Origin: Monodelphis domestica
Lineage: Eukaryota > Chordata > Mammalia > Didelphimorphia > Didelphidae
Assembly: GCF_027887165.1 (NCBI RefSeq)
Contig: NC_077227.1
Coordinates: 70,815,252 to 70,879,251 of the forward strand
Direction of reading: 5' to 3'
Length of the DNA stretch: 64,000 nt
Both the position numbers and the translations under genes were made by a program. The notes beneath the pieces are model-generated. The model did not search any database, had not been told where the DNA came from, and worked only from the letters and a program-made list of their open reading frames with translations. Below are positions 1-8,230 of the stretch, piece by piece. The stretch's first letter is position 1. Each line of letters begins with the position of its first letter.

Positions 1-335
1 CCTTTTGATATCGAGAGTGCCAGCAGTGGCAGTAGCAGCAGTAATGGTAGTAGTGGAGTTGCTGCTCTGGTGTTCCTCTCCTCTTTTTTGGTGGATTCCA
101 GAGAAGAACCTCATCCTCTCAAATGAGTGGCTCATTTCTTTCTCCTTTGTCTACCAGAAATTTATCTCTATTCTTCTTCTCCAATAAGTAGAAGAACCCT
201 GTTTTCAAGCTCCCAAAGACTTGTTGAGAACTCTATATACACTGACAGACACTGCTCTCCAATGCAATGCCGAACTACATTCACTCCTGGGGTCAGGAAT
301 TTTTCAGTTCCTTGACAAAGCAGTCATGGCACATA
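1..335. other. Unassigned left-edge sequence, serine-rich open frame
   Basis: The window opens with an AGC/AGT-rich trinucleotide-like stretch (about 20-60). Read in frame 1 from base 1 it gives an open frame with a serine/glycine run that ends at a TGA at 124-126 and has no start codon in the window. It could be the end of an exon of an upstream gene or chance translation of a simple repeat. I cannot assign it. CPEB1 lies downstream on the same strand, and in human the gene upstream of CPEB1 is AP3B2 (from memory), but nothing here is recognisable as AP3B2. Confidence 0.3.
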
Positions 336-720
336 TGTCCATGTATAATAAATTTCAATTAGCAAATATTTATTTACTCTCCTTCCTGCCCCCCTCTTTA
401 TGCTCATTTTTAAAAAAGAATGAAAAACAACCCCCCTATCTAATATGCATAGTCAAGCAAAAACAAATTCTCAAATTGTTCCTATCCAATTCTTCATCTG
501 GAGTCCACCATCTCTCTGCAAGAAGCTGACATCATTGCTTGATCACTGATCCTCTGGCATCATGGTTGGTCACTGTATTGACCAGAGTTCTTAAGTCTTT
601 CAAAGTTGTTTGTCTCTACAGTGTTGTTATATAAATGATTCCCCTAGTTTTGCTCCCCTCACTGCACCAGTTCTTACAAATCTCTGGTGCAGGAGGAGCT
701 CTGGGTTGAGGTCTGCTTCT
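336..720 (-). mobile_element. Old L1 3'-end fragment (antisense)
   Basis: The stretch around 540-680 (gttcttaagtctttcaaag, then a degraded version of the marsupial L1 3'-UTR phrase ending in a 'gcaccagttc' block) matches the reverse complement of the 3' part of marsupial L1 elements seen repeatedly elsewhere in this window. It is strongly diverged and I see no target duplication. The left boundary is approximate. Confidence 0.5.
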
Positions 721-1439
721 GCCTTCCAACCACTTTCTACCATTACTGCCTTTGGCCCCTTTGCCTGGAATTTCCACCTGCCTAACTTTCAGGAAGTTTT
801 GCCAGCTCCCCTTTGGGAGATATCTTTTGGGAACGAGGCTATAAATCTCAGACTAGGCAGAGGCTGTGGATAGCAATGCTGACAGTATTTATTGTAGTAT
901 TTGGATATTTCTTAAGTTTTAGTGTGTATAAAATTGTGGCAATATGAAAATAAATATTTTGATTAAGTTCCAATATTTTTCACACGTTATTGATTAAATT
1001 TTTTTGGCATCATTCCTTTTACCTTATTTCCTCCATCATCCCTATGGTTTTTATTGCTCAATTTTGTGTAGCCTGGTGATGTTTAGGAATGGATATGTCG
1101 AATTTATTGCAAAACTGATTGTAGAAGACATATACAAACAAAATATAAGATTACTCTTGGGAAGATTTGAAGGATGATTGCTCAAAGGGAGGGCAAGGTT
1201 GAGGTAAGGTTTTTATTTTATTTTATGAAGGATGTGGGAGAGTGGGTCATGTTTGTAGGCAAGTGGATGAGTCAGATAAGGATAAGGACAGATTGAAGAA
1301 GAAAGATACTGAGAGGACAAGCCTGTAGATGACAGAGGAAGCAAAAGCCTAAGTAGAAAGAGGTTCCTCAGAGATTGATTCAAAGGAAGTCAGAATGGGG
1401 GTGGGGGAATAATATAGATAGATGAGATTTTTACGTGTG
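721..1439. other. Intergenic sequence without a recognised gene
   Basis: No coding pattern is visible. An AATAAA hexamer lies at 949-954 in AT-rich sequence, so this could be the 3' end of a transcript coming from the left, but no cleavage-site evidence can be read from sequence alone. 1200-1420 is purine-rich unique-looking DNA. Confidence 0.4.
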
Positions 1440-1790
1440 GAAGAAGGGGAAAGGAAATATTTAATCCCCATAACAACCCTTTTAGGTTTAGGGATTATTA
1501 GCCCATATCAGCCATTTTATTTTATTTTTTGTCAGCCATAACGAATGGCTCCCTAAAGTCTCTTTCTGTTCCCAACAAAGCTGTGAATGAAGACTTTACA
1601 GTCTCCCAGGACCTGTGTGGTATACAGAAAAAGGAGAAGAAATGAAGGCAGACAGAGGTTGTGTGACTTGCCTTAGGCCACACACCATTAAAATAGCTAG
1701 GAAGCATCTAAGGCTGAATTCGAAAAGAGGTTTTCCTAATTCCAGGTCTAGTGCTCTATCCATCGGAATCCACCGTATTCTACTACATTT
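1440..1790 (+). repeat. MIR/THER1-type CORE-SINE
   Basis: Diverged CORE-SINE in sense orientation. The block about 1650-1770 (gaggttgtgtgacttgcct, then 'agctaggaag' and 'ctagtgctctatcca') follows the order of the MIR consensus: core with the ttaagtgacttgccc-like motif, then the diagnostic 'lesion of ggatttgaa', then 'tccaggtctagtgctctatcca'. The element is old and indel-rich. Confidence 0.7.
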
Positions 1791-2304
1791 TCTAGCTGCT
1801 TCTATTTTCTTGGTAGTGTAGGAGTAGATGTACTTTTTGGAGGGGGTAAAGTAGCTGGAGGGGACTTGGGGACAGAGGAATTTTGGAACAACCACTTTTT
1901 TGGGGGTATAATAGAGGCTCAATCAGAATAAAGCATTGCATTGCTATGGGGCAGAGATGGTTCAATTGAGATTAGAGAATATCCTTTTGTACCCCAGTTG
2001 GTTTAGCTATAAGACTTTCTAGCATAGTTCAACAGGTTGAAATAATTGCTGAGAAGAGGGCTAGTTATACTTGTTTGTGCTACTTACTTTGGGGTATGAT
2101 TCTTGAAAAACTGAAAGCAATATACAAATGAATTATTATTAATTTATTTGGGTTCCAATTCTTCATTTATAAATTTTGAGTGTGTGTGTAATAATATTCT
2201 GCTTTCCTTAGAGGATTATGCAATGATGAAATGAAATCATGGACTGGCAATTACTGTTAAATTCTGTTAAATAGTCGAGCATTCAATATTAGAAAGGGGA
2301 TATT
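1791..2304. other. Intergenic sequence, nothing recognised
   Basis: AT-rich unique-looking DNA with short GT runs near 2180. I see no gene and no clear repeat. Confidence 0.4.
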
Positions 2305-2425
2305 GTCCTAGCTGTGTGACCCTGGGCAAGTCACTTGACCCCCATTGCCCAGCCCTTACTGCTCTTCTGCCTTGGAATCAATACTTAGTATTTATTCTAA
2401 GATAGAAGGAAAAGGTTTAAAAAAT
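2305..2425 (+). repeat. 5'-truncated marsupial tRNA-derived SINE
   Basis: Begins at 'tagctgtgtgaccctgggca' and runs through 'acttgacccccattgccca', 'ctgccttggaatcaatactt' and an A-rich end. This is the 3' two thirds of the abundant marsupial SINE present in full at 13995-14212 and 55581-55753. The tRNA-like head with the A box is missing. Confidence 0.85.
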
Positions 2426-2789
2426 GAGGGAGAGTATTGTACAAATGAACAATCTTGGGGGTAAAGAGCATTAATAAGCCTCTCCTGCTTAGTGCAATTT
2501 GTTCAGTGTTACCAAGGAGTTTTTCCCCTCCCACTGCTAGTGATCAAAAAGCCTGCCTACGCCCTTTCAGTGATCCCAGAGATGCCAATCACAGGCCCAT
2601 AAACAATGAGTAGAGTAGGACCATTCTATAGAGAAGGGAAGCTGGGGATTAGTATAACTAGCATTGACAACACTTGCATTCAGGATCTTTCTTTTCATAC
2701 CTAAAACCCAGATGACAGTTTCTTGTTTGGAGTATGGGGTAGGCTAGAGGACTCAATCCAAATTCCAATGGGACAGGCCAAGTTCCTAT

Positions 2790-3022
2790 GCTTGCTTGCT
2801 TTTCTCTCTCTTTCTATCTCCTTTTCTTTCTCTCTTTCTCTTTTCCTTTCTTTCTCCTTCCTTCTCTTTTCCTTTCTTTACTTCTCTCCCTCTTTCTTTC
2901 CATCTCTTTCTCTTTTTTCTCTCCTTCCCTCTCATTCTTTCTCTACTTCCTCCTCTCTGTCTCTATCTCTTTTCTTTCTCTCCTTCCTTCTCTCCTCTGT
3001 CTTTTTCAATCTTTCTTTCCTT

Positions 3023-3081
<59 letters not shown>

Positions 3082-3085
3082 GTCT
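2790..3085. repeat. Pyrimidine-rich arm: inverted copies of the neighbouring satellite unit
   Basis: Almost pure C/T on the + strand, ending in a (TC)n run (about 3028-3075). It is not just simple repeat: 2915-3045 contains, in order, 'ctcattctttctctac', 'ctctgtctctatct', 'tttctttctctccttccttc', 'tctcctctgtctt' and 'tcaatctttctttcctttct'. This is the reverse complement of one unit of the purine satellite at 3137-4258. 2800-2914 looks like a more diverged second inverted unit. The two arms face each other across a 60-base spacer. Confidence 0.85.
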
Positions 3086-3094
3086 CTGTCCATT

Positions 3095-3137
3095 CTAAAT
3101 CCTCTCTCCCACTTTCCTGAAAGGGTCTTGCTAAGGA
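3095..3137. other. Centre of the inverted satellite, short palindrome
   Basis: The non-repetitive spacer between the arms itself contains ctaaatcc (about 3095) and its complement ggatttag (about 3135), with about 30 bases between. It could close a very large fold-back structure. Confidence 0.6.
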
Positions 3138-3148
3138 TTTAGGAGAGA

Positions 3149-3184
<36 letters not shown>

Positions 3185-4181
3185 CACAGAGACAGAGAGA
3201 AGAAAGGAAGGAAAGAGATTGAAAGAGAAAGACAGAGGAGAGAAAGAAGGAAGGAGAGAAAGAAAGGGGATAGAGACAGAGAGAAGAAAGTAGAGAAAGA
3301 ATGAGAGAGAAGGGGGGAGAGACAGAGAGACACACAGAAAGAGACACACAGAGACAGAGAGAAGAAAGGAAGGAAAGAGATTGAAAGAGAAAGACAGGAG
3401 AGAAAGAAGGAAGGAGAGAAAGAAAAGGGATAGAGACAGAGAGAAGAAAGTAGAGAAAGAATGAGAAAAAAGGGGAGAGAGACACAGAGAGAGACACAGA
3501 GAGAGACACACAGACAGAGAGAAGAAAGGAAGGAAAGAGATTGAAAGAGAAAGACAGAGGAGAGAAAGAAGGAAGGAGAGAAAGAAAAGGGATAGAGACA
3601 GAGAGAAGAAAGTAGAGAATGAGAGAGAAGGGGAGAGAGACACAGAGAGACACAGAGACAGAGAGAAGAAAGGAAGGAGATTGAAAGAGAAAGACAGAGG
3701 AGAGAAAGAAGGAAGGAGAGAAAGAAAGGGGATAGAGACAGAGAGAAGAAAGTAGAGAAAGAATGAGAGAGAAGGGGGGAGAGACAGAGAGACACACAGA
3801 AAGAGACACACAGAGACAGAGAGAAGAAAGGAAGGAAAGAGATTGAAAGAGAAAGACAGGAGAGAAAGAAGGAAGGAGAGAAAGAAAAGGGATAGAGACA
3901 GAGAGAAGAAAGTAGAGAAAGAATGAGAAAAAGGGGAGAGAGACAGAGAGAGACACAGAGAGAGACACACAGACAGAGAGAAGAAAGGAAGGAAAGAGAT
4001 TGAAAGAGAAAGACAGAGGAGAGAAAGAAGGAAGGAGAGAAAGAAAAGGGATAGAGACAGAGAGAAGAAAGTAGAGAATGAGAGAGAAGGGGAGAGAGAC
4101 ACAGAGAGACACAGAGACAGAGAGAAGAAAGGAAGGAGATTGAAAGAGAAAGACAGAGGAGAGAAAGAAGGAAGGAGAGAA

Positions 4182-4258
<77 letters not shown>
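3137..4258. repeat. Purine satellite with three-unit higher-order structure
   Basis: Almost pure A/G with scattered C (gacaca) on the + strand. Using the landmark gattgaaagag as a ruler, copies start at about 3217, 3379, 3539, 3679, 3841, 3998 and 4138, giving spacings of 162, 160, 140, 162, 157 and 140. The basic unit is therefore about 160 bp, and three units (long, long, short) repeat as a block of about 460 bp twice. Unit variants also recur in order, for instance the 'ggggggagagacag' variant in the first unit and the 'agaaaaa' variant in the second. The array ends in a pure (GA)n run (about 4184-4255). The long serine/leucine/phenylalanine-rich open frames on the minus strand here are low-complexity artefacts. 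Confidence 0.9.
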
Positions 4259-4259
<1 letters not shown>

Positions 4260-4404
4260 GAGCGCAAATAAATAATTCTAGGTGGATTGCAGAGGTAGTT
4301 CCCATGTAGATGTGAGATGGTGTGGAGACTGATGAAGATATAGAAAGGTTTTTAGGACAAGTCAAAAAGGCAGTCTCCTGTCTAAGGACTTGAGTGCTTG
4401 CCAC

Positions 4405-4775
4405 TGGCCTCCTTTTCCCTCACAGAAAATACTCCATCTCCTGACTCAGGGCATTTTCATGGACTCTTCCACAGGCCTGGAACTCTTCTTTCTCATCTCT
4501 CCCTCCTCGATTCCCTGGTTTCCCTCAAGTTCCAGCTAAAATCCCACCTTTCGATTGAAACCTTTTCTGATCCCCTTTAATGCTAATGTCTTCCCTTTAC
4601 TGATTACTTCCAATTGATCCTGAATATGGCTTGTTTGGATGTAGTTGTTTGCATGCTGTCTCTCCCATTAATTCCTTAAAAGCAAGGACTGTTTTTTCCT
4701 AATCTTTGTATTCCCTAGCATTTAGCACAGTTCTTGGCACATAGTAGGTGCTTATACTTATTGACTGACCGTCTC
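4405..4775 (+). repeat. LINE L2 3' end
   Basis: Sense-orientation L2 3' end: 'ggcctggaactctt', 'tttccctcaagttccagct', 'ccttttctgatccc', then 'agcaaggactg', 'tttagcacagttcttggcac', 'atagtaggtgctta' and 'ttgactga'. Order and spacing follow the L2 3' consensus closely for an ancient element. Confidence 0.85.
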
Positions 4776-5149
4776 CAGAACCATTCATTATAGTTGATCC
4801 TTGGTTTCCTTCTCCCCCTCACACTATTCACGGCACACACACACCTGACCCCCCAACACCCCAGTTTATTTTCTTACACCTAAGAAATGAATTATTCATC
4901 TTCTTTTCTAGTCAGGTTCAGTCCTATCTCAAAATAGGTGGGAAAAGTCCTATAAGAAAATGAATAACTCCACTATCAGTGGATGCTGAGGGGCACTGGA
5001 CTGTCCTTAGAGTAGTGGGTTGGGGGGGAGGAATGAGTGTGAGAACATTGAGTAACATAATTGTACCTAAAATTAGCACTGAAAATGCAGAAATGGGAAA
5101 GAAATGGGGTCAAGAGGTTCCTAGTCTCACCCTTATCCCTATGGTGGGG
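4776..5149. other. Intergenic sequence, nothing recognised
   Basis: Unique-looking sequence with a short CA/CCC-rich stretch at about 4832-4865. No gene seen. Confidence 0.4.
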
Positions 5150-5365
5150 AGTTGTACACAGACGACTGGGAGTCAGAAAACCCCCAATTCAAATCAGATC
5201 TCTCCATGTTTACTAGTTGGGTGACCCTGGACAAATCACTTCACTTTAGTCTCCTCAACAAGAAAAGGAGGATAATAATAGCAGCTACTTTCCCAGAGTC
5301 GTGGGGATCAAAGGAGATAATGTAAAGTGCTGGGCACACAGAAGACTTTTAATAAATGCTTATTC
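5150..5365 (+). repeat. THER1/MIR CORE-SINE
   Basis: Reads 'gggagtcagaaaacc', 'gggtgaccctggacaaatca', 'tctcctcaacaagaaaagga', 'gataataatagcagctact', 'atcaaaggagataatgta', 'aagtgctgggcacac' and 'aataaatgcttatt'. This is the full order of a THER1-like CORE-SINE, sense strand. Confidence 0.85.
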
Positions 5366-5530
5366 AGGAGCAGCTGGGTAGCACAGGGGATAGAGCACCA
5401 GGCCCAGAGTGGGGAGGACTTGGGTTCAAATATGGCCTCAGGGGCTTCCCAGCTGTGGGACCCTTATTTAAGCCGGGCCCTTACTGCTCTCCTGTCTCCA
5501 GAACTGATCCCAAGACAAGTCATTATTTAC
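5366..5530 (+). repeat. Diverged marsupial tRNA-derived SINE
   Basis: Starts directly at the end of the THER1 copy with 'ggagcagctgggtagcacag', 'gatagagcaccaggcccag', 'gacttgggttcaaatatgg', then a degraded body. The tRNA-like head with A-box and B-box-like (ggttcaaat) elements is present, while the middle has a deletion (the 'gggcaagtcactt' part is replaced). Confidence 0.8.
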
Positions 5531-6229
5531 TCTTTCCCTTTTATCCTCCCATACAGGGTACTCTTTGGGCCTCAGGTGCAATGAAGGGTGCTGGCTTTGA
5601 TAAACTCCAAATTTCTAAACCCTTCGAATAGTTGGGAGCTATGTAAATGAGGCGAAAAGGAGGTTTCCCCACCTCCAAATAAGGGAGGTTGTTTCAGACC
5701 CATCCTTGCCTCAGAAAATTAGAGGCCCATTCTGTGTTACTAAAGCATCTGGGTTTTCCTCTTAGTGAACCTACTGGAGGAAGGGAGTCGGGGGAGCTCC
5801 CCAAAGGGCCGTGGCCAGAACCCTGGAGAATCCTCAGCAGCGCCCTCCAAAATTCTGCGGCTTGCAGAAGCAACGGGAAGGCCAGCACATCCTCCGCCCG
5901 GGGATGGTGCTTTCTGCAGCCTTCGGCTCTTTTTGTAGCAAGCAAGGCCCAGCCAGACTCACGTCGAGGGTTCTGGAGTGCTCTGACTGACCCAAATGGT
6001 GGGGGTGATGGTGGTGGGCGGGGAGGTGTTTGTAGGAAGGGGCCCTAGCCCCGCAGCCCATCCGGTCTCCCTTCCCTCCTCACCACCACCTCCCTCTGGA
6101 GTGGGCGGATGCTCTGCATCAAAAGGCTGGTGACCTCTAGCACCCGCCTGCTGGACCTTCCCTAACCCCAACCCCACGCCCGGGGGCAGCGTCCCCTTTA
6201 AGGGTATCCCGAACCGGGTGGGGTAGGAG
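5531..6229. other. CPEB1 upstream flank, GC content rising
   Basis: Repeat-free sequence approaching the CpG island. 6193-6203 is an 11-base palindrome-like ccctttaaggg. A related cctttaaggg recurs at about 7470 and a half copy (cctttaag) at about 7987. Open frames on the minus strand reach past 200 codons here, but the composition is GC-driven and no domain is recognisable. Confidence 0.4.
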
Positions 6230-6568
6230 GCGCCAGCCCTCGGCAGACGTCCTCCCAGCCTCTCTGGGGGAGGGGACGCGAGTGTGCGAAGGGCGTCGGG
6301 GGCGCGGGGCGCGCGCAGAGCAGCGTCGAGGGTGGACGGCACTTGCGAGCTAGTGCCCGAGCTGGGGGAAGCAGGTGTCCCGAGTTGGCTGTGCAGGCGG
6401 GGGCGGACGCAGGAGGCGGGGGCACGGCCGCTACCTCGAGCTTCATAAACCGTCTGGCGGGCTGTGCCCAGGCAGGTTGCAAAAATAGCTCTTCGGAGGT
6501 GGCCAGTGCCAGTGCGGGGGAGCGCGCCCATCCAGGCCGGGCAGCGTGGGCCTGGCCCGGCCCTCCCC

Positions 6569-6583
6569 ATGGCGTTCTCCCTG
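6569..6583 (+). CDS. CPEB1: CPEB1 coding exon 1 (MAFSL)
   Basis: CPEB1 binds the cytoplasmic polyadenylation element in 3'UTRs and controls poly(A) tail length and translation in oocytes and neurons. This exon supplies only the first five codons: ATG at 6569 followed by GCG TTC TCC CTG, reading MAFSL, then a consensus donor (G|gtaagag, gt at 6584). MAFSL (or MALSL) is the start of vertebrate CPEB1 as I know it, and the next exon continues exactly where the protein should. The exon ends in phase 0. The initiation context is ccccATGg: G at +4, no purine at -3. No in-frame stop lies between about 6464 and the ATG, but there is no in-frame upstream ATG either, so I keep this start. The 5' end of the exon (transcription start) cannot be read from sequence; it should lie in the preceding 100-300 bases. 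Confidence 0.92.
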
Positions 6584-7531
6584 GTAAGAGGTCCGAGTGG
6601 GGGGTATGGGTTGGGGGAGCTAGCCCAGCGCATGGCGCGCCTTGTTGGGCCAGGAGCCGCGCGCCTCGGGCGGGTTCGTGGGCGGGCAGCTGGCACCACG
6701 CCCGAGGCAATGCAGGTGCAACCCCACGAACTCCGCTTGCCCAAGGGCCCAAGTGCCCTGCACCCGGCCCCCATGGGGCGACGGCCCTGCCCCGGATTGC
6801 GGGGCAGCGTGTTCTGGATGTGTGTGTGTGTATGTGGGGAAAGAGGCTCGGGGAGCGAGTCACATGTCCGCGAGCGTGGAACCTCGTGTTTGTTTGAGGG
6901 AAAGGACTCCCGCTTCTACTCCGTGATTTTGTGGCTTTTTTGACTGAAAGGCACCAGGGTCCTCTGGAGATCCCTTGGGGGCCCCTCACTGAGCCTTCTT
7001 GGACCTCCCACGCAAACAAAGCACATTTTGCTGAAGTGGAAGCAGCTGCGGGTGGCGTGGGGTTGGGAAGGGCATGAAGGGATGGATGCGTTTCGTGTGG
7101 CAGGAGATAGAACTGGACCAGGCGGGATGGGAGGCGAGACAGGTAATAGGATCAGACGGCCGACAGCCCCGGCCTTCCGCCTCACCCCCTAGTCGCTGTT
7201 CTACGTGACCGGCGCCCCCGCTGGTAGTCGCAGTTGCTGCTGTTGCTGAGTCATGCAAAAAGCTCGGAGGCAGGGGCATTATCCGCAAGCCCCAGGGATC
7301 TCGGGAAGGGAAGGGCCCCCGAGGCGCCTCGAAGCGCCACGTGGGGTAGCCCCCTTCAGGGCCCTGGCTGAGGCGCCATCCCCCTCCCTCCCCCAGGTGC
7401 AGACGGCACAGCGCGTGCCGGATTGTGAGAGAGTGAGAGCTATCGACGGCCCCTGGGGCGACGCGGCTCCTTTAAGGGCGTCTCGGCCTCTCCCTCGGGC
7501 CGCCGCGCGCTCTCCCCTCCCGCCCGGGCAC

Positions 7532-7563
7532 GGGGGTGGGTTGGGTGTGGGTGGGGGAGGAGG
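7532..7563 (+). promoter_or_regulatory. G-quadruplex-capable G-runs upstream of alternative first exon
   Basis: Five or more runs of three or more G separated by one to three bases, followed immediately by a CACGTG box (7566-7571) and then the GC-rich putative first exon. A second similar cluster is at 8002-8024. Confidence 0.6.
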
Positions 7564-7574
7564 GTCACGTGGTT

Positions 7575-7744
7575 CACACGTTCGGCGCCGGGAGCGCGGA
7601 GCCAGGGGCCGCTCGGAGTCGCCGCCGCAGCCGCCGCCGCCTCGGTTCGGAGGGGCCTGACCTTCCCGAGGCAGGCAGCGTCCCAGAGTAACGGGCCGAG
7701 TCAGGCCGGAGCGGCCGTCCCCGCTACTGCCGGCCGCCACCCAG
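7575..7744 (+). other. CPEB1: Probable alternative non-coding first exon of CPEB1
   Basis: GC-rich segment containing a GCC/CCG-repeat-like leader (gccgccgcagccgccgccg) and ending at a strong donor, CCCAG|gtaggg (gt at 7745). It contains no ATG, so it would be 5'UTR only. If joined to exon 2 the first AUG met would be at 17356, which opens a seven-codon upstream frame. The stop of that frame lies five bases before an in-frame AUG at 17385. CPEB1 in other mammals has several 5' isoforms, which fits, but no transcript can be seen here. The left edge is a guess. Confidence 0.55.
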
Positions 7745-8230
7745 GTAGGGTGGGGCCTGGACGCAGCCACGTCAGCCCCGGGCCGGCCGGCTGAGCGGAC
7801 TGGGCGGGTTGGGCCGGGCCGCCTAGGGCCCGGCACCGTGGAGACCTCTGGGGGGAGGGGGAGCCGGCGAGCGCGAGGTGTCCACGTGTGAACGCGGACC
7901 CTCGGGGTTCTTCCCGGGCCCCGGAACTCGAGGGGTGGCGGCCAGGGAGGGGCCCGCCTGGGCAGGCCGATTCCGAGGCCGGTTCAGCCTTTAAGCCTCA
8001 GCGGGGGTGGGTGGGGTGGGGGGGCTTTTTAGAGAGGACGGGATGGGTGCAGGTGGTCAGACTTGCTTCCCTCGGAGCGAGGAGGAGGATGCTCGAAGGT
8101 CGAGTCGAGGCCAGGTGCGGTGGGCTCTGGCGGACGGTGCCCAACCGGTTGGGCGCCCCCGCCAAGACCCAGCTAGCTGCGTGTTCAGCGAGGAGTTACT
8201 GTTCTGGGGGGCGTTTCACCCGAGGTTCGT

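Larger units (their letters stand above)
6230..8230. promoter_or_regulatory. CPEB1: CpG island promoter region of CPEB1
   Basis: About 2 kb of GC-rich, CpG-rich sequence in an otherwise AT-rich, CpG-poor window. It contains the first coding exon, a second likely first exon, three CACGTG E-boxes (7338-7343, 7566-7571, 7883-7888), an AP-1-like tgagtcat at about 7248, and two strong G-runs. There is no convincing TATA box at the usual spacing, as expected of a CpG-island promoter with dispersed starts. The 2-kb length and two separate splice donors suggest at least two promoters. In human an antisense RNA (CPEB1-AS1) starts near the CPEB1 5' end (from memory), so divergent transcription is possible here but not shown. 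Confidence 0.85.

Noticed and set aside
3137..4258. CRISPR-like array
   Set aside because: The repeats are adjacent purine units without unique spacers, in a mammalian genome.
2723..4404. Open frames of up to 421 codons, rich in Ser, Leu and Phe, on both strands
   Set aside because: They are translations of the purine/pyrimidine satellite. All three minus frames are open at once, which shows low complexity rather than coding.
6464..6583. N-terminal extension of CPEB1 from an upstream in-frame start
   Set aside because: The frame is open upstream but the candidate start is GTG, not ATG, and MAFSL is the recognised CPEB1 start.
5694..7836. Long minus-strand open frames (up to 273 codons) and several plus-strand ones in the CpG island
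   Set aside because: GC-rich sequence has few stop codons. The frames overlap in several phases, are Ala/Pro/Gly/Arg-rich and show no domain.
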